NCBI RefSeq assembly: GCF_007829815.1
Contig: NZ_VIWT01000001.1
Location: 3,433,501 to 3,497,500, forward strand
Source of the DNA: Kitasatospora viridis
GTDB lineage: Bacteria; Actinomycetota; Actinomycetes; Streptomycetales; Streptomycetaceae
Reading direction: 5' to 3'
DNA length: 64,000 bases
Shown here: positions 1-8,653 of the stretch, piece by piece
How the letters are laid out: each line of letters opens with the position of its first letter
Numbering within the stretch: the first letter of the stretch is position 1
Program-made: the position numbers and the translations under genes
The notes under the pieces: model-generated
Seen by the model: only the letters and a program-made list of their open reading frames with translations
What the model was told of the DNA's origin: nothing
Databases searched by the model: none

Positions 1-1
1 C

Positions 2-1267
2 CCGGAGACCGAGACCACCCAGCCGCTGGAGACCGTGCCCGGCTGGGACAGCGACCCGGTCGGCGGCGGCCGCACCCGCTACGGCGGCCGGGGCGGCGTG
101 CCGCGCCAGCCCGCCGGTGCCGACCGGCGCGCGGTGCCCACCCGGATCAACCGGCCCGGCTGGCGACCGGACGGCGAACTGCCGCAGCACTCGGCGAGCA
201 GCGGCGAACCCAGCCGGCACGCCTGGTACCCGGGGCGCCGGGTGGACCTCGGGCTGGTGCTGCTGCCGCTGCGGATGCTGCTCGGCTCGCTCTCGGTCTA
301 CGCCGGCTTCAGCAAGCTCTGCGACCCGGTGTACTTCGACGGCGGCGACCGCGGCTCGATGATGCGCTGGCTCTCCTCGCTGCACCCGTGGCGCAGCGCC
401 CAGCCGCTGCTGGACTTCGCCATGGCGCACCCGGTGGGCGCGGGCCTCGGGGTCTCCTTCACCGAGGTCGTGGTCGGCGTGCTGACCCTGCTCGGCCTGT
501 GGCAGCGGCTGGCGGCCGGCGCGGCGATGCTGCTCTCGGCGGCGCTGCTGTTCACCGTCAGCTGGCGGGCCGTGCCGGTCTACGACACCCCCGACCTGAT
601 CTTCCTGGCGGCCTGGAGCCCGCTCCTGATGGCCGGCGCGCCGTACGCCTCGCTGGACGGGCGGCTCGCGCTGGAGGCCTGGCGGCGGTACGGGCCGCAG
701 GCGCCGGGCGCGGTGCGGCGGCGGGTGCTGCGTCGCGGCACCGTGGTGGCCACCGTGGTGATCGGCCTGACCATGCTGCTCGGTTCGCTGCTCGGCGCCG
801 CGGTGCGCACCAGCGGGCGGACCGCGCCGGTGCCGGCCCCGCCGACCGACTACGGCACGCCGGTCTGGCCCGCCGTCACGGGCGCGCCGGGCTCGGCCCG
901 TCCGGCGGCCCCGGCCGGGCACAGCGGGGCGCCGTCGCCGAGCGCCTCGACCGGCTCGCCCACCCCGTCGCCCGCCGCCCAGCCCTCGCACAGCCCCAAG
1001 CCGCACGCCTCCGGCGCCGCGCACGGGGAGAGCGGGGCGGGCAGCAGCAGCGCTCCGGCCGCCGCGCCGGGCGGTGCGCCGGCCGGCAGTGCCGCGCCGG
1101 CGCCCACCAGCGGTGGGGCGGGCGGGAACCGGGCGCCCAAGCCGAGCCCGACCGGCGGCGGACTGCTCGGCGGGGTGCTGGGCAGCGGGCCGCCGGCCGG
1201 CGGGCTGCTGCCGTCGACGCTGGGCATGCCGGCGGGCGGCCGGTCGACGGGCGGGCCGGTGGTCTGA
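2..1267 (+). CDS. DoxX-type integral membrane protein, 5' end outside window
   Basis: The reading frame is open to the left edge, so the gene begins before the window; about 421 residues are visible. The middle part has the DoxX/MauE layout: a hydrophobic segment with LRMLLGSLSVYAGFSKL, then three more membrane segments and a fifth (VVATVVIGLTMLLGSLLGAA). The N-terminal part is hydrophilic and Arg/Pro rich. The last ~140 residues are a low-complexity Pro/Ser/Ala/Gly tail, probably outside the membrane. DoxX proteins are small quinone-linked or redox-related membrane proteins; the function of this long-tailed form is unknown. A strong terminator follows. Confidence 0.7.
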   Translation, partial: PETETTQPLETVPGWDSDPVGGGRTRYGGRGGVPRQPAGADRRAVPTRINRPGWRPDGELPQHSASSGEPSRHAWYPGRRVDLGLVLLPLRMLLGSLSVYAGFSKLCDPVYFDGGDRGSMMRWLSSLHPWRSAQPLLDFAMAHPVGAGLGVSFTEVVVGVLTLLGLWQRLAAGAAMLLSAALLFTVSWRAVPVYDTPDLIFLAAWSPLLMAGAPYASLDGRLALEAWRRYGPQAPGAVRRRVLRRGTVVATVVIGLTMLLGSLLGAAVRTSGRTAPVPAPPTDYGTPVWPAVTGAPGSARPAAPAGHSGAPSPSASTGSPTPSPAAQPSHSPKPHASGAAHGESGAGSSSAPAAAPGGAPAGSAAPAPTSGGAGGNRAPKPSPTGGGLLGGVLGSGPPAGGLLPSTLGMPAGGRSTGGPVV

Positions 1268-1290
1268 CCGGTCCGAGGCACCGGCGCAGG

Positions 1291-1330
1291 TGCCGACGGA
1301 GGTACTGACGGAGGTGCTGACGGAGGTGCC
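1291..1330. repeat. Three 12-bp tandem repeats
   Basis: Three consecutive units (TGCCGACGGAGG, TACTGACGGAGG, TGCTGACGGAGG) followed by a partial unit. The last unit runs into the left arm of the terminator hairpin at 1320-1367, so the array may have grown by slippage from the terminator arm. Confidence 0.7.
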
Positions 1331-1367
1331 CCTCCCGCTCTCGTGGCGGGTGGGGCACCTCCGTTTT
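1320..1367. terminator. Rho-independent terminator
   Basis: A 19-bp stem with one mismatch (1320-1338 with 1346-1364), a 7-nt loop and a T run at 1364-1367. It lies between the convergent DoxX gene and the nucleotidyltransferase gene and can serve the plus strand. Confidence 0.85.
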
Positions 1368-1390
1368 CGACGTGGCGGCCTGACGTGCCG

Positions 1391-2137
1391 TCAGCCGGTC
1401 GTCGCGGCGAGCTCCTTGGCGGCCTCGGTGAGGTCCTTGGCGGTGTCGATGGCCCGCCAGTAGACGCCCTGCGGCAGCTGGTAGCCGGCCAGCCGGCGGG
1501 CCCGGGCCAGCTGCGGGAAGGTGGTCCGCTCGTGGTCGCCGACCTCGGGCAGCAGCTCGGCGAAGCCGGCCGCGAAGACGTAGAGCCCCGCGTTGATCAG
1601 GAACGGCGAGGGCGGGGCCTCGATGAAGTCCAGCACGTTGCCGAACTGGTCGGTCTCCACGGCGCCCCAGGGGATCCGCGGCCGGGCCAGGGCGAGGGTG
1701 GCCAGGGCGTCCCGCTCGTGGTGGAAGGCGGCCATCTCGCGCAGGCTGAACCGGGTCCAGATGTCGCCGTTGGTGGCGTACCAGGGCTCCTGCGGGCGCG
1801 GCAGCGCGGCGGCGGCGAACTTCAGCCCGCCGCCCCGGCCGAGCGGCTCGGTCTCCACCACGGTCTCGACCCGCAGCGGCAGTTCGGCCTCGGCCAGCCA
1901 CTTCTGCAGCACCTCGGCCAGATGGCCGCAGGAGATCACCACGTCGGTCACGCCTTCGGCTGCCAGCCAGGCGAGTTGGTGTCCCACGATCGGCATGCCG
2001 GTGCCGGGGATCTCGACCAGCGGCTTGGGCCGGTCGTCGGTGTACGGGCGCAGCCGGGAACCCTGTCCGCCGGCCAGGATCACGGCCTGCGTGACGTCGG
2101 GAGAACTCGGGGCGAGGGGGTGCGGTGAGCCGGTCAT
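1391..2137 (-). CDS. Sugar-phosphate nucleotidyltransferase (NDP-sugar pyrophosphorylase family)
   Basis: 248 residues with the N-terminal signature VILAGGQGSRLRPYT followed by RPKPLVEIPG, the nucleotide-binding loop and catalytic Lys region of the NTP_transferase family. This family makes NDP-sugars such as GDP-mannose or dTDP-glucose from sugar-1-phosphate and NTP. The length is that of the bare catalytic domain, without the C-terminal left-handed beta-helix of mannose-1-phosphate guanylyltransferases. The sugar cannot be told from the sequence. Cytoplasmic. Confidence 0.85.
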   Translation of the reverse strand: MTGSPHPLAPSSPDVTQAVILAGGQGSRLRPYTDDRPKPLVEIPGTGMPIVGHQLAWLAAEGVTDVVISCGHLAEVLQKWLAEAELPLRVETVVETEPLGRGGGLKFAAAALPRPQEPWYATNGDIWTRFSLREMAAFHHERDALATLALARPRIPWGAVETDQFGNVLDFIEAPPSPFLINAGLYVFAAGFAELLPEVGDHERTTFPQLARARRLAGYQLPQGVYWRAIDTAKDLTEAAKELAATTG

Positions 2138-2222
2138 GTGGGCAGGATAGGCCCGCTCCGTGCGGGGGCGGCCCGGCTCGCGCGGATCCCGCTCGGATCG
2201 GCCGGCCCCCGGGAGCGGACGG

Positions 2223-2669
2223 TCAGCCGCCGATGCCCGCCGCGAACGAGCCGTCGCAGACCGGGCGGGCGAAGGACCGGGCGCGCGCCACGTCGCCCTG
2301 GTACTGCTTCAGCGTCGCCTGGCCCAACTCGCGGGCCAGCGTGGTGCAGTACGGGGTGAGCGAGGGCTGCTGGTGCATGCTGCGCTCCAGCAGGTCCAGC
2401 GCGGCCGGGGCGCCGTCGGTGCGCAGCTCGGACAGCAGGTCGGCCCGGAGGGCGTCCACCGGGGACAGGCCCTGCTGGGAGGCGTCCGTGGCGGCGGGTG
2501 CCCGGCCGATGCCGGGGGCGCTGCCGCTCGCGGCGGCCACCACCTGCTGGTCGTCACTGGTCGGCGGGGCCCAGGCGACCCGGGTCACGGCGAGGGTGCC
2601 GGTGGTCACCAGGACCACGGGCAGGGTCAGGGCGATGGTCTGGCCGATGCGGCGAACGAGCTGCTTCAC
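2223..2669 (-). CDS. Small secreted or membrane-anchored protein of unknown function
   Basis: 148 residues starting at a GTG. The N-terminus (KQLVRRIG, then a hydrophobic stretch ending TLAVTRVAWA) is a signal peptide or anchor. The mature part is polar with two Cys (in TPYCTT and ARPVCDG) that could form a disulfide. I do not recognise the family. It lies downstream of msiK on the same strand, but a hairpin separates them. Confidence 0.55.
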   Translation of the reverse strand: MKQLVRRIGQTIALTLPVVLVTTGTLAVTRVAWAPPTSDDQQVVAAASGSAPGIGRAPAATDASQQGLSPVDALRADLLSELRTDGAPAALDLLERSMHQQPSLTPYCTTLARELGQATLKQYQGDVARARSFARPVCDGSFAAGIGG

Positions 2670-2737
2670 GGCAGTGAGGTTAGCGTCGTGTGAGGGGTGC
2701 TCGACACTCCGTCACACGGACGAGTGACGACGTGTCA

Positions 2738-2767
2738 GGCCCCGCCGGACGGGTGTCCGACGGGGCC
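2738..2767. terminator. Hairpin terminator after msiK
   Basis: A 13-bp stem with one mismatch (2738-2750 with 2755-2767) and a 4-nt loop, about 30 bp beyond the msiK stop codon. Confidence 0.7.
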
Positions 2768-2798
2768 CGGTGCGCGTTCGAGGGCCGCCGCCCGGGGC

Positions 2799-3890
2799 TC
2801 AGTCGCTCAGGCGGGCGCCGGTCGAGCTGGAGAAGACGTGGGTCTCGCCGCCGACCGGGACCACGTGGATGGTCTCGCCCTTCTCCGGCACGCCGCGGCC
2901 GTGCACCCGGACCACGATGTCCTTGTCCTCGCCGCCGACCTTGGTGGTGCCGTAGACGAAGCCGTCCGCGCCGAGCTCCTCGACCACGTTGACCGTGACG
3001 GCCACGCCCTCGATGCCGCCCTCGGAGACGATCTGGAAGTGCTCCGGGCGGATGCCGACGGTCACCGTCTTGTCGTTGCCGGCGCCGGCCAGCTGGGCCC
3101 GGTCGATGTTGATCAGCGAGCCACCGAACTTCACGCCGCCGTCCACCAGCGGGACGTCCACCAGGTTCATCGCGGGGGAGCCGATGAAGCCGGCCACGAA
3201 GACGTTGGCGGGCTTGTCGTACATCCGGCGCGGAGAGTCCACCTGCTGGAGCAGGCCGTCCTTGAGCACGGCGACCCGGTCGCCCATGGTCATGGCCTCG
3301 GTCTGGTCGTGGGTGACGTAGACCGTGGTGATGCCCAGGCGGCGCTGCAGGCCGGCGATCTGGGTGCGGGTGGAGACGCGGAGCTTGGCGTCCAGGTTGG
3401 ACAGCGGCTCGTCCATCAGGAAGACCTGCGGCTCGCGGACGATCGCGCGGCCCATCGCGACGCGCTGGCGCTGACCGCCGGAGAGCGCCTTCGGCTTGCG
3501 GTCCAGGTACTCCGTCAGGTCGAGGATCTTGGCGGCCTCCTCGACCTTCTTGCGGATCTCCGCCTTGTTCACGCCGGCGATCTTGAGCGCGAAGCCCATG
3601 TTGTCGGCGACGCTCATGTGCGGGTAGAGCGCGTAGTTCTGGAACACCATGGCGATGTCCCGGTCCTTCGGCGGCAGGTTGGTGACGTCCCGCTCGCCGA
3701 TCCGGATCGCGCCGCCGTTGACGTCCTCCAGGCCGGCCAGCATCCGCAGGCTGGTGGACTTGCCGCAGCCGGACGGGCCGACCAGGACGAGGAACTCGCC
3801 GTCCTCGATGTGCAGGTCGAGCGCGTCGACCGCGGGCTTCTTGCCGCCGGGGTAGAGGCGGGTCGCCTTGTCGTACGTGACCGAGGCCAT
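2799..3890 (-). CDS. msiK: Multiple-sugar import ABC transporter ATPase (MsiK/MalK type)
   Basis: 363 residues from the ATG at 3890, preceded by AAGGAG with good spacing; an in-frame start at 3974 has no such support. Walker A (GPSGCGKST), the signature LSGGQRQRVAMGRA, Walker B (VFLMDEPLSNLDAKLR) and the switch His (VYVTHDQTEAM) are all present, followed by the C-terminal TOBE-like regulatory domain. In streptomycetes MsiK is the shared ATPase for several sugar importers (cellobiose, maltose, chitobiose and others) and sits on the cytoplasmic face. It stands alone here without permease genes, as usual. Confidence 0.93.
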   Translation of the reverse strand: MASVTYDKATRLYPGGKKPAVDALDLHIEDGEFLVLVGPSGCGKSTSLRMLAGLEDVNGGAIRIGERDVTNLPPKDRDIAMVFQNYALYPHMSVADNMGFALKIAGVNKAEIRKKVEEAAKILDLTEYLDRKPKALSGGQRQRVAMGRAIVREPQVFLMDEPLSNLDAKLRVSTRTQIAGLQRRLGITTVYVTHDQTEAMTMGDRVAVLKDGLLQQVDSPRRMYDKPANVFVAGFIGSPAMNLVDVPLVDGGVKFGGSLINIDRAQLAGAGNDKTVTVGIRPEHFQIVSEGGIEGVAVTVNVVEELGADGFVYGTTKVGGEDKDIVVRVHGRGVPEKGETIHVVPVGGETHVFSSSTGARLSD

Positions 3891-4145
3891 GGTGTTCTCC
3901 TTCACCGGCAGGAACGTGCCGGACGATCCGAGTAAAGGTTGGGTTGTCCGCCGCCCCGGAGTGGTCCAGACCACTTCTGGGCGACTTTCGGCCGAGGCTA
4001 CCTGCCGTTTCCCCTGCTTGTCAGCCCCCTCGCGCCAATGATTCGGGTACCAGTCCGATCACGCCCGCAATCCGGCCCCGCCGACCCACCCCGCCCGGTA
4101 GACTGCCCCCCGGTACCGCCGTGGCCCGCCGCGGACGGTCACCGT

Positions 4146-4219
4146 GCCTCCTTAGCTCAGCTGGCCAGAGCACCGCTCTTGTAAAGCGGGGGTCGTCGGT
4201 TCGAACCCGACAGGGGGCT
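4146..4219 (+). tRNA. tRNA-Thr (anticodon TGT)
   Basis: A full cloverleaf can be folded: acceptor 4146-4152 with 4212-4218 (two G-U type pairs allowed), a D arm with AGCTGG, anticodon stem 4173-4177 with 4185-4189, anticodon TGT at 4180-4182, and T arm GTCGG-TTCGAAC-CCGAC. No CCA is encoded. It reads ACA codons. It lies just outside the NRPS/PKS cluster, at a typical integration spot, but I found no second copy of its 3' end in the window. Confidence 0.93.
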
Positions 4220-4235
4220 CAGTGTGTGAGGTGTC

Positions 4236-4280
4236 CGAAGGGCCGGCTCGGCGGGGTGATCCCCGGGGGCCGGCCCTTCG
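4236..4280. terminator. Hairpin downstream of tRNA-Thr
   Basis: A perfect 12-bp stem (CGAAGGGCCGGC at 4236-4247 with 4269-4280) containing an inner G/C stem. Its placement fits a terminator for the tRNA and, on the other strand, for the NRPS operon ending at 4358. Confidence 0.7.
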
Positions 4281-4357
4281 TCGTGTGTTCGTCGTGCGTC
4301 GGGCGGGGGCCGGTGACGGGGTGTCAGTCGTCGTGCCGGTCCACGGTTTTGCTCAAC

Positions 4358-7114
4358 TCACTGGTTGGCTTCGGTGAGTTGTTGGACGAATTCGGTGAAC
4401 TGGGCTGCGGTGGAGTGGCTGTAGAACTGCTTGGGCGAGATCTTGGGCAGGTTCTGCGCCCGCATTTCGGCGAGGACCCGGACGACGAGGAGTGAGTTCC
4501 CGCCGAGGGTGAAGAAGTTGTCCTGGAGGCTCACCGGGGTGTTGAGCTGCTTGCTCCAGATGCGCAGGACGGTGTCGGCGATCGAGCTGGTGGCGGGCTC
4601 GGGGGTGTCGATCGGGTCGTCGGCCGGCGCGGTGCGCGGGTCGGGGAGTTGGGCGGTGTCGGGCTTCCCGTTGATGGTCAGCGGGATTCCGGTGACCTGG
4701 GTGAGCGTCGCGGGCGTCATGTAGTCGGGAAGCATGGCCTTGGCGTGCGCGAGTACGAGGGCGCGGTCGCCCGCCGCCTCCAGGACGACGTAGGCGTCGA
4801 TCCGGCTGCTGGCGGGGTCGTCGGGCTGGTCGCGGTTGACGACGACGGCTGCGGCGGTCACCTGGGGTGCGCCGAGCAGCACCGTGCGGATCTCGTCGAG
4901 TTCGATGCGGTGTCCGCGGATCTTGACCTGGTTGTCGAGCCGGCCGAGGTGGTCCAGGCGCCCGTCGAGGTGCAGCCGGCCCTTGTCACCGCTGCGGTAG
5001 ATCCGTTCGCCGGTGGCTTCGTCGAGGATGAACCGCTGCCCGGTCAGTTCGGGTTGGCCGAGGTATTCGCCGGCCACGCCGGCGCCGCCGACGTAGATCT
5101 CGCCGGCGGGGCCGGGCGGCAGGACCCGTCCTTGCGCGTCGCGGATGGACACCGACCACCCCGGCAGCGCGCGGCCGACCGATCGTGAGCCGGTGACGAC
5201 TTCGTGCGGGGTGACCGTCTGGGCGGTGACGTGCACGGTGGTCTCGGTGATGCCGAACATGTTGACCACGCGGCAGTCGGTGGCCGGGTGGCGGGTGAAC
5301 CAGGGCGCCAGCATGCGCACGTCCAGTGGCTCGCCGCCGAAGACGACCAGTCGCAGGGCCAGGTCCCGGCGGACGTGCTGGTCGGTGCGGATGAGCTGGG
5401 CGAACGCCGAGGGTGTCTGGTTGAGCACGGTGACGCGCTGCTCGGCCAGCAGGGTGTAGAACTCCTCGGTGTCGCGGGTGGTCCAGTAGGGCACGACGAC
5501 CAGGCGGCCGCCGGTGAGCAGGCAGCCCCAGATCTCCCAGACGGAGAAGTCGAAGGCGCTGGAGTGGAACAGCGTCCAAGTGTCGTCGGGACCGAGGGCG
5601 AGGTCCCCGGTGGTGGCCTGCAGCAGCGCCAGCACGTTGCGGTGCGGCACCACCACGCCCTTGGGCGTGCCGGTCGAACCGGACGTGTAGATCACGTAGG
5701 CGGGGTCCTCGCCGCCTTCGTCGGCCCGCGCGCCGGCCGGCGTCGGGTCCGCTGCCAGTCGGGTCAGTTCGCCCGGGGTCAGCAGCCGGGTGCCGGGGAC
5801 CGCGGGGAAGTTCGGTGCGGAGGTGATGATGACGGGCATCCCCGCGTTGCGGGCGGTGAAGCCCAGGCGCTGCTCCGGGTAGCGCGGGTCCATCGGCACG
5901 TACGCGCAGTCCGCCTTGAGCACGCCGAGCAGGGTGACCACCAGCTCGGCGTCCCGTTCCAGGCAGACGCCGATCCGGCTGCCGGGTGCGACGTCCAGTG
6001 CGCGCAGGCCCGCGGCCACCGCGTCCGCCCGCTCGTCCAGCTGACGGTAGGTCAGCTGCTCCTCGCCGGCCAGCAGTGCCACGGCCTGGGGCTGCTTGGC
6101 GGCCATCTCCTCGAAGGCGCGGTCGATCCGCCCCCGCACGGGCGCGGCGTCGCCTGCTCCGCCCACCCGCAGGACTGCCGCCCGTTCGGTGTGCGGCAGC
6201 AGTTCCAGCTCGGACAGCGGCCGCTGCGCCGCGCTGTTCGCCAGCTGCTCGGCCAGGTGGGCCACGTGCGCGCAGAACTGCCGCGCGATGGAGGCGTCCA
6301 CGATGCCCTGGTCGAACCGGCAGTCCGCGCGGGACGAGCCGCGGTCGAGCTGGATGGTGAGCGGGAGCACCGGCGCCAGGCAGGCCGTGTAGCTGCCCTC
6401 CTCGAAGGCCGGGCTCAGGACGACCCCGACCGGCGGCGGCTCGTGGGGTGCGACCGGTGCCTGGTCGAAGCGCCGCAGGAAGTCCGCGATCGAACCCTGC
6501 GGATGCTCGTCCAGCGGGTGGGCGCCGAGGTGCTCGCCCGTGCCGTCGCTCAGGTCCAGCACGCCCAGTTCCGTCCGGTCCCCGCCGCCGTACCGGCTCA
6601 CGGCCAGGGCGATCGCGGGCACCAGGAGCTGCTCGGCTCGTCCGCCGAGCGCGGTGAGGTCGATCCGCGCGCTGCCGACGACCCCGTGCAGCCGCGGGTC
6701 GCCCAGGCCCCAGTCGAGGCGGCCGCGGTGCGCGAGGCCGGGCCGGGTGGCGGTGGGCCACGCCGGCAGGCTGTCGCCGGACCCGTCCAGCAGCAGTCGG
6801 GCGATCCGCCGCAGCGCGGCCGGTGGGATCACCGCGCGGACGGCCACCAGGACCAGGTCCGTGGTGCCGTCGAGGTAGTTGAGGGCCACGGCCCGCAGGG
6901 GAGGGCCGTCCTGGTGGATCGGCCGCAGGGACTCGGCGCGCCTGCGGTCCCGGGCCAGCGGCTCGTCGGCGCCGGCCGGCACCGGGGTCTGCCAGACCCG
7001 GACGGGACCGGGCATCGCCCCGGACAGCAGGTGCTGCGGATCGGCCGCGCCGGGCAGCCGCAGCACGAGGCTGTGGCAGCCGGCGGCCAGTTCATCGATC
7101 GTCGGTGTCGTCAC
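4358..7114 (-). CDS. NRPS: degenerate condensation-like domain, Thr-type adenylation domain, PCP
   Basis: 918 residues; the GTG at 7114 has AGGAGG 8 nt upstream. Residues 1-310 align loosely with a condensation domain, but where HHxxxDG should be the sequence reads VRAVIPPA (~91-99), so it is probably inactive. The adenylation domain covers ~325-830, with TSGSTGTPKG at 477-486 and NGK (K817). Pocket residues read by GrsA alignment are D522 F523 W526 N565 V591 G593 M619 V627 H628 K817. The code DFWNVGMVHK is essentially the classic threonine code. The PCP follows with GGNSL (Ser874). Last gene of a three-gene operon behind the SDR (16-bp gap). Likely role: activate and tether L-Thr, possibly as the starter. 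Confidence 0.9.
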   Translation of the reverse strand: MTTPTIDELAAGCHSLVLRLPGAADPQHLLSGAMPGPVRVWQTPVPAGADEPLARDRRRAESLRPIHQDGPPLRAVALNYLDGTTDLVLVAVRAVIPPAALRRIARLLLDGSGDSLPAWPTATRPGLAHRGRLDWGLGDPRLHGVVGSARIDLTALGGRAEQLLVPAIALAVSRYGGGDRTELGVLDLSDGTGEHLGAHPLDEHPQGSIADFLRRFDQAPVAPHEPPPVGVVLSPAFEEGSYTACLAPVLPLTIQLDRGSSRADCRFDQGIVDASIARQFCAHVAHLAEQLANSAAQRPLSELELLPHTERAAVLRVGGAGDAAPVRGRIDRAFEEMAAKQPQAVALLAGEEQLTYRQLDERADAVAAGLRALDVAPGSRIGVCLERDAELVVTLLGVLKADCAYVPMDPRYPEQRLGFTARNAGMPVIITSAPNFPAVPGTRLLTPGELTRLAADPTPAGARADEGGEDPAYVIYTSGSTGTPKGVVVPHRNVLALLQATTGDLALGPDDTWTLFHSSAFDFSVWEIWGCLLTGGRLVVVPYWTTRDTEEFYTLLAEQRVTVLNQTPSAFAQLIRTDQHVRRDLALRLVVFGGEPLDVRMLAPWFTRHPATDCRVVNMFGITETTVHVTAQTVTPHEVVTGSRSVGRALPGWSVSIRDAQGRVLPPGPAGEIYVGGAGVAGEYLGQPELTGQRFILDEATGERIYRSGDKGRLHLDGRLDHLGRLDNQVKIRGHRIELDEIRTVLLGAPQVTAAAVVVNRDQPDDPASSRIDAYVVLEAAGDRALVLAHAKAMLPDYMTPATLTQVTGIPLTINGKPDTAQLPDPRTAPADDPIDTPEPATSSIADTVLRIWSKQLNTPVSLQDNFFTLGGNSLLVVRVLAEMRAQNLPKISPKQFYSHSTAAQFTEFVQQLTEANQ

Positions 7115-7130
7115 GGGTGGGACCTCCTGG

Positions 7131-7955
7131 TCATCGGGACGTGAAGCCGCCGTCCACGGTCAGCACGCTGCCGGTCACCTGGCGGGATTCGTCCGCCGCG
7201 AGCCACAGCGCCGCGTTCGCGATGTCGGACGGCTCGATCAGTGCGTTCATCGGCTGGTCCCGGACGAAGATCTGCTCGTGCTCGGCGACCGGGACATCCA
7301 GCGATCGGGCGATCTCGGCGAGCATCCGACCCTCCATCACCGGCTCGTCGCGGACCGAGCCGGGGCACAGCGCGTTCACCCGCACCCGCATCGGGGCGTA
7401 GTCCAGGGCCGCGGCCTTGGTCAGTCCGATCAGCCCGTGCTTGGCCGCGACGTAGCTCGCGAAATGCCGGTATCCGACCGTGCCCGCGGTGGAGGACACG
7501 TTGATGATGCTGCCGGACCTGCGTTGGACCATCACCGGTGCGACCGCCTTCATCATCCGCCAGGCGCCGGAGAGGTCGACGTCGAGCATGAGCGACCACT
7601 CCCGCTCGGTGATGTCGTGGGTGACCTTCCCGGAGGGCGAGGCGATGCCGGCGTTGTTGACCAGCACGTCCACCGTGCCGAACCGGTCCAGCGCCTGATC
7701 GACCGCCAGCGCGCACTGCTCGGAGTCGCGCACGTCCACGGCGGCGGTCACGGCCGCGGCGCCCGCGCGCCGGCACAGGGCGGCGGTGTGTTCCAGCTGG
7801 CTGGACGATCCGAGCGGGTAGGGCACGTCGGCCAGGTCCTGCGTGATGTCCAGCAGCAGCAGGTCGGCTCCCTCCTCGGCGAACCTGAGCGCGCAGGCGC
7901 GGCCCAGGCCGCGGGCCGCGCCGGTGACGATCACGGTCTTGCCGGTCAGCCGCAT
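7131..7955 (-). CDS. Short-chain dehydrogenase/reductase
   Basis: 274 residues. Cofactor motif TGAARGLG near the N-terminus, NNAG, and the catalytic Ser (NVSST) and YVAAK. The C-terminal part carries the usual GSVLTVDGG. The insert around residues 45-60 and the LLLLDI end of beta-2 (acidic residue) suggest NAD(H). The ATG at 7955 overlaps the end of the upstream thioesterase gene by 10 bp, so the two are translationally coupled. Presumably it oxidises or reduces a hydroxyl/keto group of the peptide-polyketide product or of a carrier-bound Thr; the substrate is unknown. Confidence 0.88.
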   Translation of the reverse strand: MRLTGKTVIVTGAARGLGRACALRFAEEGADLLLLDITQDLADVPYPLGSSSQLEHTAALCRRAGAAAVTAAVDVRDSEQCALAVDQALDRFGTVDVLVNNAGIASPSGKVTHDITEREWSLMLDVDLSGAWRMMKAVAPVMVQRRSGSIINVSSTAGTVGYRHFASYVAAKHGLIGLTKAAALDYAPMRVRVNALCPGSVRDEPVMEGRMLAEIARSLDVPVAEHEQIFVRDQPMNALIEPSDIANAALWLAADESRQVTGSVLTVDGGFTSR

Positions 7956-8653
7956 GCCGGGCTCCCGGCGATCACCTGCAGCAGCCGTTCGGTCTCGTCG
8001 ACCAGGTACATGTGGCCGCCGGGCAGTTCCTGGTAGGTGAACGAACCCCGCGTCACCTCGGCCCATTGTTCGGCCTGCTCCCGGGAGACGAGTTCGTCGT
8101 GCTCGCCGCGCAGCGAGGTGATCGGTACCGAGAGCGGCTCGGTGCCGGTCGCCAGGTAGTTCTCGTGCATCTCCACGTCGGCGCGCAGGATCGGGAGCAG
8201 GACCTCAAGCAGGTCGGGATCGTCGAAGGCCGCGTGCCGATAGCCGGCGAACCGCTGCACCCCGGCGATGAACTGCTCGTCGGGCAGGCCGGTGGCCCGT
8301 TCGGTCCGTCCGTCGTGCGGCCCCGGTGAACCACTGACGAACAGGTGGCGAAGTCCGGGGTGGCCGATCCGCTCCAGTTCCCTGGCGATCTCGTAGGCGA
8401 GCACTGCGCCGAGACTGTGCCCGAACAGTGCGATGTTCCCGTCGCCGGCGCCGGACACGATTTTGGGCGTCAGTTCGGCGACGGCGTCCGCGACCTCGGT
8501 GAACGGGTCGTCAATGAATCGTTCCTCGCGCCCCGGCAGCTGGATCGGAAGTACCGTGACTTCCGGTATGCCGCGCTTTTCCCATTCCCGGAAGAAACCG
8601 GCGCCGCCGCCGGCGAAAGGCAGACAGGCGAGAAAGAGCTGCTGTGTAACCAT
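7946..8653 (-). CDS. Type II thioesterase (first copy)
   Basis: 235 residues of the alpha/beta-hydrolase GrsT/RifR family: N-terminal FLACLPFAGGGAGFFREW, nucleophile elbow GHSLG, an acidic residue in GEHDEL and the final His in LPGGHMYLV. These free enzymes remove aberrant acyl groups from carrier proteins or release starter units. First gene of the minus-strand operon TE-SDR-NRPS, divergent from the PKS operon. One of two such enzymes in the cluster; no cis thioesterase domain is present on any NRPS or PKS protein here. Confidence 0.9.
   Translation of the reverse strand: MVTQQLFLACLPFAGGGAGFFREWEKRGIPEVTVLPIQLPGREERFIDDPFTEVADAVAELTPKIVSGAGDGNIALFGHSLGAVLAYEIARELERIGHPGLRHLFVSGSPGPHDGRTERATGLPDEQFIAGVQRFAGYRHAAFDDPDLLEVLLPILRADVEMHENYLATGTEPLSVPITSLRGEHDELVSREQAEQWAEVTRGSFTYQELPGGHMYLVDETERLLQVIAGSPACG

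Noticed and set aside
4146..4219. A second att copy of the tRNA 3' end at the cluster's far border
   Set aside because: I looked around 22.3-23.3 kb and 44-45.5 kb and saw no matching sequence.
5204..7144. Long plus-strand frame opposite the Thr-type NRPS gene
   Set aside because: Antisense shadow; the NRPS on the minus strand has all motifs and correct codon bias.
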